DNA of 64,000 nucleotides, taken from assembly GCF_004405125.1 (NCBI RefSeq), contig NZ_SORX01000009.1, positions 29,871 to 93,870 of the forward strand, given 5' to 3'. This stretch comes from Jeotgalibacillus salarius (lineage in GTDB: Bacteria > Bacillota > Bacilli > Bacillales > Jeotgalibacillaceae). The position numbers were made by a program, and so were the translations under genes. Under the pieces are notes generated by a model. It did not search any database and was not told the origin of the DNA. It saw only the letters and a program-made list of their open reading frames with translations. Shown one piece after another: positions 46,365 through 57,366 of the stretch; position 1 is the first letter of the stretch, and every line of letters begins with the position of its first letter.

Positions 46365-46375
46365 GATTACCTAAT

Positions 46376-46412
46376 AAAAGCTGAGACAGTGATTATCCTG
46401 TCTCAGCTTTTT
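46376..46412. terminator. Bidirectional terminator beside yfhF
   Basis: AAAAGCTGAGACAG and CTGTCTCAGCTTTTT. It serves yfhF on the minus strand. Confidence 0.85.
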
Positions 46413-46427
46413 GGTTTTAAAAATCAT

Positions 46428-47333
46428 TTATTTATTATAAATCTCCTTCAATGCATCATGCAGCAGTGGGTATTTAAAGGTGAATCCGTGTTCTTCGAGT
46501 TCTTTTGGCAATACTTTGTTTCCTTCCAGGACCAGGGAGCTTTTGTCGCCAAGGGCAACTTTTAATGCGAAGCCTGGCACTGGCATCCAATGTGGGCGGT
46601 TGAGTACTGTGCCAACCGTTTTTCCGAAGTCTTTCATTTTCATTGGATTTGGTGCGGTTACATTGATCGGACCTTCAAGAGATTCATTTTCAATTGCATG
46701 CCATACAGCCCGTGCAACATCTTCGTGGTGGACCCATGACAGCCACTGTTTGCCGGAGCCGACTGTGCCACCAGCCATCAGTTTGTAAGGCAGAACAATG
46801 TTCGGAAGTGCGCCTTCATCTTTTCCTAAAATAATACCAAATCGTGCGCACACAACTCTGACTCCTTCGTCTTCAGCAAGTTTAGCTTTTCGTTCCCAGT
46901 CAACGACTGTTTCTGCTAAAAAGTCAGTTCCTCTGTCTTTAGAGTTTTCTGTATAGATTTTCGTTTCTGAAGGCGGGTATATGCCAATTGCACTGGCATT
47001 GACCAGTACTGAAGGTGTTTCTTCGAATGAGCGGATCAGCCTCAGGATTTCATCTGTTGCTTCCATTCGGCTGTCATAGATTTTTTTCTTCTGTTCATCG
47101 TTCCACCGGCCATTATTAATCGATTCTCCTGCCAGGTTAATGACTGCATCTATTTTGGGCAATTCTTTTTCAGGAGAAGCTTCTTCAGTCAGCCATTTAA
47201 CATACGTCACATGTGGTTTGTTTTCTTTATTTGTACTTCTGGTCAGAATAAACACTTCATGTCCTTTTTCAGTCAGAAGTTTTGTGATTGATCTCCCGGC
47301 AAAGCCTGTTCCTCCACTTAATAATATATTCAT
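46428..47333 (-). CDS. yfhF: TIGR01777-family NAD(P)-binding epimerase (YfhF)
   Basis: 301 residues. The Rossmann start is ILLSGGTGFAGRSITKLL (residues 3-20), followed by VINLAGESINNGRWN, LVNASAIGIYPP and a C-terminal DUF1731 (LPKELEEHGFTFKYPLLHDAL). An extended short-chain dehydrogenase, possibly an epimerase; the substrate is unknown (the SulA/cell-division label is historical). ATG 47333 follows GGAGGGAAC; the much longer reading to 47606 has no site and odd composition. It is divergent from recX as in B. subtilis. Confidence 0.92.
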   Translation of the reverse strand: MNILLSGGTGFAGRSITKLLTEKGHEVFILTRSTNKENKPHVTYVKWLTEEASPEKELPKIDAVINLAGESINNGRWNDEQKKKIYDSRMEATDEILRLIRSFEETPSVLVNASAIGIYPPSETKIYTENSKDRGTDFLAETVVDWERKAKLAEDEGVRVVCARFGIILGKDEGALPNIVLPYKLMAGGTVGSGKQWLSWVHHEDVARAVWHAIENESLEGPINVTAPNPMKMKDFGKTVGTVLNRPHWMPVPGFALKVALGDKSSLVLEGNKVLPKELEEHGFTFKYPLLHDALKEIYNK

Positions 47334-47495
47334 CAGGTTCCCTCCAGCTCTCTTAGTAAATACTCTTTCAACTTCAATACCCTGAATCCCTTCTTTACAT
47401 GTGTCGGTGATTGTAATAATGTGTTTTAAATTTCCTGGACCTGCACAAAGCGATATCAGGGAAAATATGATATTGTTTGTTTGGAGGTGTTTCTC

Positions 47496-48296
47496 ATGCC
47501 CGTTATAACAAAGATCACGAAGCAAAAGCGTAATGAAGAACGCTATAATATATTTCTTGATGGAGAGTATGCATTCAGTGTAGATGAAGCGGTACTTGTA
47601 CAACATCAGCTTCAGAAGAATAAGGAAATTGATGAGTTTGATATAGGTGAAATTGAATATGAGGACCAGATCCGTAAAGGGTTTAATAAGGCACTGGTTT
47701 ATTTAAGCTATCGAATGCGCTCTGAGAAGGAAATTTTTCTCCATTTAAAAGAACATGAAATGGGTGAAGCGGCAATTGATGAAACGCTCCACAAACTGAG
47801 ACGCTACGGATATGTAAACGACGAAGCTTTCGCGAAGGCTTATACAAATACTAAGATCAATACAAGTGACAAAGGTCCACTCCAGATCAAAACGGGATTA
47901 AAAGAAAAAGGCATTTCAAACGATATTATAGAGAACTTAATGAATGAGAGGAACGCAGAGGAGTGGAAAGAGCGGGCTGCCTCAATTATGGATAAAGTCA
48001 TTAAGAAAAATCCAAAGCTTTCCCCTCTTCAGATCAAAAAGAAAACGCAGGATACACTCGCGCGAAAAGGATATAGCGGTCAGACAGTATCAGCAGTTCT
48101 GACAGACCTTTCTGTTGAAAGAGATGAAGCCGAGCAGAAAACAGCTATTTTTGCGCAGGCAAAAAAAGCGCATAACAAATATACCCGTAAATTTGAAGGG
48201 TTTGAATATGAACAGAAGATGAAGCAGGCATTATATCGAAAAGGCTTTACGATGGATGAGATCGAGTGGGCGATTGAAGAGTTGAAAGAAGAATAA
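47496..48296 (+). CDS. recX: RecA regulator RecX
   Basis: 266 residues, all helical, with three RecX-type three-helix repeats: RMRSEKEIFLHLKEHEMGE (about residue 75), LRRYGYVNDEAFAKAY, and the C-terminal AQKKAHNKY with ALYRKGFTMDEIEWAIEEL. It modulates RecA filaments during recombination and the SOS response. ATG 47496 follows TTGGAGGT. Long RecX forms of this size are usual in Bacillus. It is adjacent to yfhF, as in B. subtilis. Confidence 0.93.
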   Translation: MPVITKITKQKRNEERYNIFLDGEYAFSVDEAVLVQHQLQKNKEIDEFDIGEIEYEDQIRKGFNKALVYLSYRMRSEKEIFLHLKEHEMGEAAIDETLHKLRRYGYVNDEAFAKAYTNTKINTSDKGPLQIKTGLKEKGISNDIIENLMNERNAEEWKERAASIMDKVIKKNPKLSPLQIKKKTQDTLARKGYSGQTVSAVLTDLSVERDEAEQKTAIFAQAKKAHNKYTRKFEGFEYEQKMKQALYRKGFTMDEIEWAIEELKEE

Positions 48297-48304
48297 TATT
48301 GGAT

Positions 48305-48330
48305 GGCGTGCAGATAAGAGTCTGCACGCC
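48305..48330. terminator. Hairpin between recX and SDR gene
   Basis: GGCGTGCAGA and TCTGCACGCC around TAAGAG. No T-run on either side, so termination is uncertain. Confidence 0.5.
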
Positions 48331-48353
48331 AGAAATACAGCATCTGTATTCGC

Positions 48354-49013
48354 TCAGGTCGCCTGTATTTCATCCTGGTCCATTTGGCTATAGATCTTCT
48401 CTGCAATCACTTTAGGCGAAGGCAGTCTGTCAGGATCTGATACATAGTGGTTATGATCCCAAAACGGTGTATTCATACCACCCATATATGCTCTGACGAC
48501 ACGGATTCCATCGTCTGCGACTTCTTTTGCCAGACTTTCAGAGTAGCCTCTGAATGCATATTTTGAAGCCACATAACCGGTTTCATTCACTTTGCCTTTT
48601 TGTGCAGCTGTAGAAAGGATATTCAAAATGGTACCGCTCTGTCTTTTCTTCATATCAGGCAGGAGTGTATTTGTCAGCAGCATTGGGCCGATTGCGTTGA
48701 TATGCATCATTTCATTCAGCTGATCATAGCTGAGTTCTTCAGCTTTGCCAAAGTGACCAACGCCTGCATTATTTACAAGAAGATCAGGCAACAAGTTCTC
48801 CTCTGATAGCTGCTCATAAAGTTTTTGAATAGATGAAGGATCCGCTACGTCAGCAGTCAGGATGGTACTTTCAGCTAGTAATGATGCAACGCCTTCAAGC
48901 TTATCAGCTGTTCTGCCAACGAGCACAATATGATAATCCTGCCCGAACAACAGTGCAAGTTCTTTTCCAAGACCGGATCCGGCTCCTGTGATTAAAGCAA
49001 TTTTCTTAGTCAT
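48354..49013 (-). CDS. Short-chain dehydrogenase/reductase
   Basis: About 219 residues, classical SDR. The cofactor loop TGAGSGLG is at residues 9-16, NNAG at about 83-86, and the catalytic Ser (ILSTAAQ) with Tyr-x3-Lys in YVASK at about 148-152. The substrate is not evident. ATG 49013 follows AAGGAGAATG; the ATG at 49019 is too close to that site. It is inserted between recX and yfhH relative to the B. subtilis order. Confidence 0.9.
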   Translation of the reverse strand: MTKKIALITGAGSGLGKELALLFGQDYHIVLVGRTADKLEGVASLLAESTILTADVADPSSIQKLYEQLSEENLLPDLLVNNAGVGHFGKAEELSYDQLNEMMHINAIGPMLLTNTLLPDMKKRQSGTILNILSTAAQKGKVNETGYVASKYAFRGYSESLAKEVADDGIRVVRAYMGGMNTPFWDHNHYVSDPDRLPSPKVIAEKIYSQMDQDEIQAT

Positions 49014-49070
49014 AATCATTCTCCTTTATTAAGTGGGTAAATCATTTTTTTAGTCGTAATCTCAGCTGCC

Positions 49071-49192
49071 CGTTGGAGTGGAGGACGAAGAATCCTGCAC
49101 CAGTAAGGACAGACGAGACCCCGCAGACGTGAAGCGGTGCCTCGTTCGGAAGGATGCGGAAAGCGCAGTTCTCCATGGAAAGGGACAGCGGT
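49071..49192 (+). repeat. GC-rich interspersed repeat, copy E (diverged)
   Basis: About 122 bp. GTTGGAGTGGAGGACG...GACGAGACCCCGCAGACG...GATGCGGAAAGCGCAG...GGGACAGCGG. The GAGACCCCGCAG core is conserved, the rest diverged. Confidence 0.65.
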
Positions 49193-49306
49193 TCAACAAA
49201 CATTATAATTGAATTGTACTTTTAAACTTATTTCTATACACAAAATCCTACCACAATCCGTGATTTTGTTCAGCACGACCATTATAATTCTCATGAGGTG
49301 TTAAAA

Positions 49307-49642
49307 ATGTCTACTGAAAAAAGATACAGCACATACAGTGAACACGAACTGAAGCAGGAAATAGCACAGCTGAAAGAAAAATCCAGAAAAGCTGAAGCAC
49401 TTGGCATCGTGAATGAATTCGCAGTTTTAGAGCGCAAAGCGATTATGGCTGAAGCTTACTTACTTAATCCTAAAGACTTTAATAAAGGTGAAGTATACGC
49501 CATCAAGAACGATCCTGGTGTGTATTTCAAAATTGATTACCTGAATGGTGTATTTGCCTGGGGGTACAGACTTGGTGGGGAGAGACAGCTTGAAGCGCTG
49601 CCGATTTCTCTGTTGGATAATGCGAAAGGAGGCAAAGCATGA
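49307..49642 (+). CDS. yfhH: DUF1811 protein YfhH
   Basis: 111 residues. A helical N-terminal half (YSEHELKQEIAQLKEKSRKAE) is followed by a small beta domain (FNKGEVYAIKNDPGVYFKIDYLNGVFAWGYRLGG), the DUF1811 pattern. Function is unknown. ATG 49307 follows GAGGTG. It overlaps the next gene by 4 bp (ATGA), hence coupled. Same neighbours as in B. subtilis. Confidence 0.92.
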   Translation: MSTEKRYSTYSEHELKQEIAQLKEKSRKAEALGIVNEFAVLERKAIMAEAYLLNPKDFNKGEVYAIKNDPGVYFKIDYLNGVFAWGYRLGGERQLEALPISLLDNAKGGKA

Positions 49643-49902
49643 GTCCTATAAGACAAGAGCTGATTGATAAGCTCAGACTAAAAGATTCAACACTATCTGA
49701 AGAGAAAGCAGGTATGCTGATTGATCTTCTCAGAGAGGATTTTGAAGCAACGTATGCAAAAGCGGGATATGAGTATCAGGGTGAAGAAATGTCAAAACGA
49801 ATTGTAGAGCAGTGGATTGAACATTATGGTGACAGAATTAATGAAGTTGCATCTATGAATGAAAAATACGCCGCGATACTAAAAAATGACGATATCCATT
49901 AA
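49639..49902 (+). CDS. yfhJ: WVELL-family small protein YfhJ
   Basis: 87 residues, acidic and helical. The motif region reads MLIDLLREDFEATYAKAGYEYQG where other members have WVELLWEDFE. It is followed by RIVEQWIEHYGDRI. Function unknown. It is coupled to yfhH by an ATGA overlap, with AAAGGAGG upstream, and ends at a terminator shared with yfhP. Confidence 0.9.
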   Translation: MSPIRQELIDKLRLKDSTLSEEKAGMLIDLLREDFEATYAKAGYEYQGEEMSKRIVEQWIEHYGDRINEVASMNEKYAAILKNDDIH

Positions 49903-49936
49903 AAAGCAGCAGGCTAATGTGCCTGCTGCTTCGTTA
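49903..49936. terminator. Bidirectional terminator between yfhJ and yfhP
   Basis: AAGCAGCAGGC and GCCTGCTGCTT around TAATGT, with an A-run on the left that becomes the T-run for yfhP. Confidence 0.85.
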
Positions 49937-50917
49937 TTCATTAGGAAGGAAATCCAATTTTTTCTGTAACTTTTCTTCGCTGAAAATCCAACCGGTGTAT
50001 GAGCTTAAAATTTCCAGATCTTTATCCATTTGAACCACTGCAACGAAGGGATAGTGATCGTTACTGCGGTATCTCAAATCAATAAAACGAACTTCATATT
50101 GATCGTCACTTTCACTTAGCTCCCAGCGGTATAACGGTGAAAATGAGAGGAAAGCTGCAACATTTCGGTCTCTTTTAGCTTTCTGGAAGATCTCATTATC
50201 CGGAATGGATTTCTTTTTAAATTTATCATAAATCGTAATGGATCTTCCGTAGGCACGTCCTACATAAAAGTGTTCTTCGGTTTCAGCAGCAATTCGCCAT
50301 TGGTAAAAGCGGATTGTAGGTGCGATAATAACATTATGCGCTTTTGGAATCGTATTTTTTATCGAATGCCGTACTGCCGATTGCAGCATAAACCTTAGGA
50401 CGTAGTATCCTATAACGATTGCATACATAATGAGGAATGTTGGAACAGGGTTCGCACCAAATCCCCAGATAATGAGTCCAATAATATGAATACCAAAAAT
50501 AATTGGGTCAAATGTATTGATAACGCCCAGTGCTACCCACCTTGAGGAGAACGGACGAAGTGCCTGTGTACCGTAGCTGTTGAAAATATCTACAAATACG
50601 TGCAGGAACACTGCTAAGAACGTCCACAGCCACAGATGTAGAAGATTGGCTTCCGGGAAAAATGGAAAAATAGCTGCAGTAATCGCAATCGGCCATAGCA
50701 TCACAGCTGGAACAGAGTGCGTGATGCCTCTGTGGTGTCTGATATAGACTGCATTATTTCGTAATTTCAGAACTGTATCGGCATCAGGAGCCTGAGAACC
50801 GATAACAGCTGCAATTAATACGCTTTGGGCAGTTGCAGGGTCATTCGCTACGACCGGATCAATGGCAGCAAGGCCGCCAATTGCGAATCCCATAACGATA
50901 TGAGTACCAGTGTCCAT
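49934..50917 (-). CDS. yfhP: Membrane-bound metal-dependent hydrolase YfhP (DUF457)
   Basis: 327 residues. It starts MDTGTHIVMGFAIGGLA with the family His, then DADTVLKLRNNAVYIRHHRGITHS (about residues 45-70), the metal-binding His/Asp cluster of the YdjM/DUF457 family. Four or five membrane helices cover residues 20-180; the C-terminal 140 residues are soluble. B. subtilis YfhP is a repressor-like gene next to mutY; molecular function is unsettled. ATG 50917 follows AAGGAGGGG. Divergent from mutY. Confidence 0.9.
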   Translation of the reverse strand: MDTGTHIVMGFAIGGLAAIDPVVANDPATAQSVLIAAVIGSQAPDADTVLKLRNNAVYIRHHRGITHSVPAVMLWPIAITAAIFPFFPEANLLHLWLWTFLAVFLHVFVDIFNSYGTQALRPFSSRWVALGVINTFDPIIFGIHIIGLIIWGFGANPVPTFLIMYAIVIGYYVLRFMLQSAVRHSIKNTIPKAHNVIIAPTIRFYQWRIAAETEEHFYVGRAYGRSITIYDKFKKKSIPDNEIFQKAKRDRNVAAFLSFSPLYRWELSESDDQYEVRFIDLRYRSNDHYPFVAVVQMDKDLEILSSYTGWIFSEEKLQKKLDFLPNE

Positions 50918-51059
50918 AGCAACCCCTCCTTTTACACGTGAGTTTTCTTATTATGGTTTATGTACAGTATATATTGCAAGAAAAGATCTGCCTATTAAAA
51001 AGTCGTTCTTAAGACTATTCCCCTGAACGTCATCGAGTTAACATAAAGGATGGATATTT

Positions 51060-52924
<1,865 letters not shown>

Positions 52925-52928
52925 TTCA

Positions 52929-52959
52929 TGAATAATATCTCCCTTCTGAGACCATATTA
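52929..52959 (+). promoter_or_regulatory. SigG promoter for sspE
   Basis: TGAATA (52929-52934), 18 bases, CATATTA (52953-52959), 23 bases before the sspE start. It matches the forespore SigG consensus. Confidence 0.75.
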
Positions 52960-52982
52960 AGTTTCACGGAGGTGAGATCTCA

Positions 52983-53171
52983 ATGAAAAAACAGCCAAAC
53001 AAAACACAAGCCGGCACAAATGTTGAAAAAGTAAAGCAGCAAAATGCAGGTGCATTTGCTGAGGAGTTCGCTTCTGAAACAAATGCTGCAGAAGTAAAAA
53101 AGCAAAACAGACAATCTGAAGCAAATAAAGGCAACCAGCAAAACCAGCAGAACCAGCAAAACAAGCAATAA
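52983..53171 (+). CDS. sspE: Gamma-type small acid-soluble spore protein SspE
   Basis: 62 residues, extremely rich in Gln, Asn, Ala and Lys (MKKQPNKTQAGTNVEKVKQQ at the start), with the cleavage-like FAEEFASETNAAEVKKQN segment of gamma-type SASP and a Gln-Asn repeat tail. Only one full internal repeat is present, so it is shorter than B. subtilis SspE (84 residues). It stores amino acids in the forespore. CACGGAGGTGA precedes the start, a SigG-like promoter lies upstream, and a strong terminator follows. Confidence 0.93.
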   Translation: MKKQPNKTQAGTNVEKVKQQNAGAFAEEFASETNAAEVKKQNRQSEANKGNQQNQQNQQNKQ

Positions 53172-53177
53172 TCATGA

Positions 53178-53213
53178 ACGACAAAAACCGCCTTCGGGCG
53201 GTTTTTTGTCGTT
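53178..53213 (+). terminator. sspE terminator
   Basis: ACGACAAAAACCGCC and GGGCGGTTTTTTGTCGT around TTC. Confidence 0.9.
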
Positions 53214-53297
53214 ATTTTTATATAACTACGACAAAAGGTGTCAAAGGAAAAAACATTTTTAAGTGGAATCTTACCTTATCGGGAGGGATTTCATTTT

Positions 53298-53534
53298 ATG
53301 AATGCATTCAAAGAAAAAGTCTATCGGCAAATGGAAACAGCAGAGGAATTACTTCATCTTTACGCAGAACTGGAAAAGAAGAAAAAAATGAGAGATTTTT
53401 TAATGGCAATGGACATTCTTGATTCAGCTGAACAAATGAACGCACAGTTGCAAGAGCTGGACAGGAAACTCAAAGAGGTTCAGGAAGTGTTCGATCAGCT
53501 GATGAATGAAGTAATAAATACTCCATCTCAATAG
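53298..53534 (+). CDS. ygaB: YgaB-like coiled-coil protein
   Basis: 78 residues, nearly all charged helix (ETAEELLHLYAELEKKKKMR, EQMNAQLQELDRKLKEVQ). It lies between sspE and ntdP, the ygaB position of B. subtilis; function unknown. ATG 53298 follows GGGAGGG; the longer reading from 53238 includes that site. Confidence 0.82.
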   Translation: MNAFKEKVYRQMETAEELLHLYAELEKKKKMRDFLMAMDILDSAEQMNAQLQELDRKLKEVQEVFDQLMNEVINTPSQ

Positions 53535-53667
53535 AATCCGGTTTGCAGCTGCCCGTCTGGGTGGCTCTTTTTTTATGAAAAGGTTATAATAGTGAAATAC
53601 ATACATGAGCGGACCTGAGATTAATCAGGAAAATGTAAATTTTTTATTCAAAGGCAGGAGATGGAGG

Positions 53668-54213
53668 ATGACGCTACCAGTAGAAGGGCAGAGTATTCAA
53701 ATACACAGCTACAAACATGATGGGCTCATTCACCGGGTCTGGCAGGAAACAACTGTCCTTAAAGGAACGAGAAATATTGTAATAGGCGGCAATGATCGTA
53801 CGATAGTGACCGAATCGGATGGGCGCACCTGGCTGACGAGGGAACCTGCGATCTGCTACTTTCATGCAGAACACTGGTTTAATATTATTTGCATGCTTCG
53901 TGATGACGGAGTTTATTATTACTGCAATTTAAGTTCACCATTTGTATATGAAGATAAGGCCGTTAAATATATTGACTATGATCTTGATATTAAAGTTTAT
54001 CCGGATATGTCTTACACGCTGCTTGATGAAGATGAGTATGAAGAACACCGTAAGCTGATGGGTTATCCGCCAGTGATCGACAGAATTCTTCAGCGTAACG
54101 TTGATAAGCTGATCCGCTGGATTAAACAGAGAAGAGGGCCATTTGCGCCTGATTTTATTGATGTCTGGCACAGCAGATATCAATTCCAAAAAAGATACCG
54201 CTTAAAAGAATGA
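53668..54213 (+). CDS. ntdP: Nucleoside tri/diphosphate phosphatase NtdP (YgaC, DUF402)
   Basis: 181 residues. DUF402 beta-barrel with [19 protein letters not shown] (about residues 38-56), [22 protein letters not shown], and the metal-binding [16 protein letters not shown] with LDEDEYEEH. Homologues hydrolyse NTPs and NDPs. ATG 53668 follows ATGGAGG and agrees with the B. subtilis N terminus; the 53605 reading does not. Confidence 0.92.
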   Translation: MTLPVEGQSIQIHSYKHDGLIHRVWQETTVLKGTRNIVIGGNDRTIVTESDGRTWLTREPAICYFHAEHWFNIICMLRDDGVYYYCNLSSPFVYEDKAVKYIDYDLDIKVYPDMSYTLLDEDEYEEHRKLMGYPPVIDRILQRNVDKLIRWIKQRRGPFAPDFIDVWHSRYQFQKRYRLKE

Positions 54214-54308
54214 ACACGACCATTCCTGTTGGCCAGTTTCAACAGGTTTTTTTATGTTCATAACGGCATGTAATAAAACTTAGAAATAGAAAAAGGAGGG
54301 GTATACGC

Positions 54309-56054
54309 TTGGATAGTATCAAGAGGTATATGAAGTTTGTAGCGCCATATAAATGGCTGATTATATTTACGCTATTAATTGGTGTAATAAAATTCGCAAT
54401 ACCCCTGTTAATTCCGGTATTGATTCAATATGTTATTGATGACATTGTGAATGGTGACATGGGGACAGATGAAAAACTGAACCAGCTTTACTGGATTATA
54501 GGCGGAGCAATGGTGCTTTTTGTTATAGTGAGACCGCCAGTGGAGTATTACAGGCAGTATTTTGCACAGTGGACAAGTAATAAAATTTTATTCGACATCA
54601 GAGATCAGTTGTATTCACATTTGCAAAAACTTAGCTTTAAATATTATTCCAATACCCGTGCAGGAGAGGTTATTTCCCGGGTAATCAATGATGTCGAGCA
54701 GACGAAAAACTTTGTCATGACCGGTTTAATGAATTTATGGCTTGATATTGCAACGATCTTAATTGCAGTTGGTATTATGCTCAGTTATGATGTGAAGCTG
54801 ACTTTAGTTTCATTAATTGTGTTTCCATTATATGCTTTTTCAGTTCAATACTTTTTCGGCAGACTGCGCTCACTGACTGCCCGTCGTTCACAGGCACTCG
54901 CTGAGGTTCAGGGGTATCTTCATGAACGGGTTCAGGGCATGAGTGTGATCAAGAGTTTTGCGATTGAACCGCATGAGCAGAAACAATTTGATCAGCGGAA
55001 TGGGAACTTTTTAGATAAAGCGATTGATCAGACAAAATGGAATGCTAAAGCGTTCGCCGTCGTAAACACAATTACAGACATCGCGCCGCTCATTGTCATT
55101 GGTTATGCAGGTTACAGTGTGATTAACGGCGACCTAACACTTGGTGTCATGGTGGCATTCATCGCTTATGTAGAGCGATTGTATAATCCACTGAGAAGAC
55201 TGGTTAACAGTTCTACTACACTTGTTCAATCCATTGCTTCGATGGATCGTGTATTCGAGCTGGTAGACGAAAAATACGATGTAGATGATAAGCCGGATGC
55301 GAAAGAAGTGAAAAATGTTAGAGGCGAAGTCGTTTTTGATCATGTTTCATTCTCTTATGATGAAAAAGAAGAGGAAGTATTAAAAGATGTTCACCTTCAT
55401 GTCCGGGCCGGAGAAACGATCGCGTTTGTAGGAATGAGTGGGGGCGGCAAATCAACGATTGTCAGTCTGCTTCCGCGTTTTTATGATGTGACTAAAGGAA
55501 GAGTATTACTGGATGGCACAGATATCCGTGATGTTCAGGCACGCAGCCTGAGAAATCAGATTGGCATGGTGCTGCAGGATAACATACTTTTCAGTGATTC
55601 TGTCATCATGAATATTAAAATGGGTAATCCTGAAGCGACTGAAGAAGAAGTGATTGAAGCGGCTAAAGCTGCAAATGCACACCATTTTATCATGGAGCTT
55701 CCCGAAGGCTATTACACAAAAGTTGGAGAAAGAGGCGTGAAGCTTTCAGGTGGTCAGAAACAACGTGTTGCAATTGCACGCGTGTTCCTTAAAAATCCGC
55801 CAATCCTGATCATGGATGAAGCGACATCAGCCCTTGACCTGGAAAGCGAACAGCTGATACAGGACTCAATTGAAAAGCTGGCTAAAGATCGTACGACATT
55901 TATCGTGGCCCACAGATTATCTACCATTACACACGCAGACCGGATTATCCTGATTAATCACGGTGAAATTGCTGAAAGTGGTTCTCATCATCAGTTAATG
56001 GAGAAAAAAGGTCTTTATTACAATCTGTTTCAGGTACAGAAACTTGGTGAATAG
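54309..56054 (+). CDS. ygaD: ABC transporter, fused permease-ATPase (YgaD)
   Basis: 581 residues, half-transporter. Six transmembrane helices in residues 10-310 are followed by an ATPase: Walker [10 protein letters not shown] (about 379), signature LSGGQKQR (about 482), Walker [13 protein letters not shown] (about 500), and H-loop VAHRLST. It is a homodimeric type IV exporter of the MsbA/LmrA type; substrate unknown. The start is TTG 54309 after AAAGGAGGGG. It occupies the ygaD position. Confidence 0.93.
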   Translation: MDSIKRYMKFVAPYKWLIIFTLLIGVIKFAIPLLIPVLIQYVIDDIVNGDMGTDEKLNQLYWIIGGAMVLFVIVRPPVEYYRQYFAQWTSNKILFDIRDQLYSHLQKLSFKYYSNTRAGEVISRVINDVEQTKNFVMTGLMNLWLDIATILIAVGIMLSYDVKLTLVSLIVFPLYAFSVQYFFGRLRSLTARRSQALAEVQGYLHERVQGMSVIKSFAIEPHEQKQFDQRNGNFLDKAIDQTKWNAKAFAVVNTITDIAPLIVIGYAGYSVINGDLTLGVMVAFIAYVERLYNPLRRLVNSSTTLVQSIASMDRVFELVDEKYDVDDKPDAKEVKNVRGEVVFDHVSFSYDEKEEEVLKDVHLHVRAGETIAFVGMSGGGKSTIVSLLPRFYDVTKGRVLLDGTDIRDVQARSLRNQIGMVLQDNILFSDSVIMNIKMGNPEATEEEVIEAAKAANAHHFIMELPEGYYTKVGERGVKLSGGQKQRVAIARVFLKNPPILIMDEATSALDLESEQLIQDSIEKLAKDRTTFIVAHRLSTITHADRIILINHGEIAESGSHHQLMEKKGLYYNLFQVQKLGE

Positions 56055-56060
56055 GGAAAT

Positions 56061-56105
56061 AAAAAATGCTATTGGAAAGTCAGCCGACAATCCAATAGCA
56101 TTTTT
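56061..56105. terminator. Bidirectional terminator between ygaD and ygaE
   Basis: AAAAAATGCTATTGG and CCAATAGCATTTTT. Confidence 0.9.
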
Positions 56106-57188
56106 CTATATATCACGTTCCTGTAATTGAACTTCCTGATCCTCATGGTGATAACATTGCATTGATGCAATCAGTGTATCAAGGTGGGAAAGATGTTCTT
56201 CATATTCAAGCATAGCAGACAGAACATGCAGCAAATGATAACCGCTGTTTTCTTCCTCATCACGCGCTTTATTTACCTCGACCATAAAGATATCTGTTAA
56301 TTCTTTATGATTCATGCACGTATGATTAATCTGTACATTATCAATAGAAGGTTTAATTTTACCGGCGAATCTCATAAGCAGCTGCTCATGATAGCTCATC
56401 AGACAGTCCAGCTGCTCCTGAATAATCATTTGCAGCGATTCAGGTACATGGTGAATGTCATTTTCGAAACGATGAAGTCTTTTCAGAATCTCAAAGCTTC
56501 TTCTCTGAGTAGATATCATCTGACGGTAAACAACCAGTTTCCGTGTTTTTGCCACGGAGTTCTTTTTCAAAATACCCCGTTCCTCTTTATATAGAAGATA
56601 GATCTGGTCAATTTTCATTAAGCGTTCTTTAAACTTTTCAATATCTTTCTTCAGCAACTGATGTTCAGTGGCGTGACGTGTACTCAGTCTGATCCACTTA
56701 ATCATATCATCAGTCGTTGTTGAAATATGATGAAAAAGTCTGTTTTCATATTTAGGTGGAATAAAAATCATATTAACAATAAATGATGACAATACGCCAA
56801 GCATGATTGCTGCAAAACGCAGCAGTGCGAAAGTGATGAAATCTTCATTCTGCACTTCCATAATCGCAATCAGTGTAACCAGCGCAAGACCGATTGTTGA
56901 CTCGATTCGAAGTTTTAAAATAATCGTAATTGCAATTACAGCTGCAAAACCAATTACAACCACATGATTACCAAATAATAATACAAATACCACGGCTACA
57001 ACTGCACCGATCAAGTTAGCCTGAATATGCTCCAGAATAGAAACAAATGAACGGTAAATGGTTGGCTGCACAACGAATGCAGCAGCAATTCCTGCGAAAA
57101 TCGGTGTCGGCAGTTCCAGCAGTTCAGCTAAATAGAGAGCAAGGACGATTGCAATCCCCGTTTTTAATACGCGGGCTCCTAGCTTCAT
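56106..57188 (-). CDS. ygaE: Aromatic-acid exporter family / FUSC-like membrane protein (YgaE)
   Basis: About 360 residues. Six hydrophobic helices in residues 8-160 (ARVLKTGIAIVLALYLAELL, PTPIFAGIAAAFVVQPT) are followed by a helical cytoplasmic half with long charged coils. This is the DUF939/YgaE architecture, thought to export aromatic acids, though not proven. ATG 57188 follows AAAGGA with 12-base spacing; the longer reading to 57278 is less likely. It is in the ygaE position, convergent with ygaD. Confidence 0.87.
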   Translation of the reverse strand: MKLGARVLKTGIAIVLALYLAELLELPTPIFAGIAAAFVVQPTIYRSFVSILEHIQANLIGAVVAVVFVLLFGNHVVVIGFAAVIAITIILKLRIESTIGLALVTLIAIMEVQNEDFITFALLRFAAIMLGVLSSFIVNMIFIPPKYENRLFHHISTTTDDMIKWIRLSTRHATEHQLLKKDIEKFKERLMKIDQIYLLYKEERGILKKNSVAKTRKLVVYRQMISTQRRSFEILKRLHRFENDIHHVPESLQMIIQEQLDCLMSYHEQLLMRFAGKIKPSIDNVQINHTCMNHKELTDIFMVEVNKARDEEENSGYHLLHVLSAMLEYEEHLSHLDTLIASMQCYHHEDQEVQLQERDI

Positions 57189-57309
57189 GTATAAAATAAG
57201 TCCTTTCTTAACGTAACTCACGTTTATTATTGCGCATGGCAATAGTAGTAATATACATGGGATTACAGCGTACTGCAAGAGAATTAATCAAGAAATTGAC
57301 AGACATGAA

Positions 57310-57342
57310 AAGGAGGCGTTTTCATTGTGAAAACGCCTCCTT
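57310..57342. terminator. Terminator after gsaB
   Basis: AAGGAGGCGTTTTCA and TGAAAACGCCTCCTT around TTG. Confidence 0.9.
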
Positions 57343-57366
57343 CTCTAAACTTTTGCATATGATGAT

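Noticed and set aside
46428..47606. Long form of YfhF starting at 47606
   Set aside because: The extra 91 residues overlap the recX promoter and have no site; ATG 47333 has GGAGGG directly upstream.
52957..53184. Cys/Phe-rich minus-strand frames opposite sspE
   Set aside because: They are the antisense shadow of the Gln/Asn-rich spore protein and have no ribosome sites.
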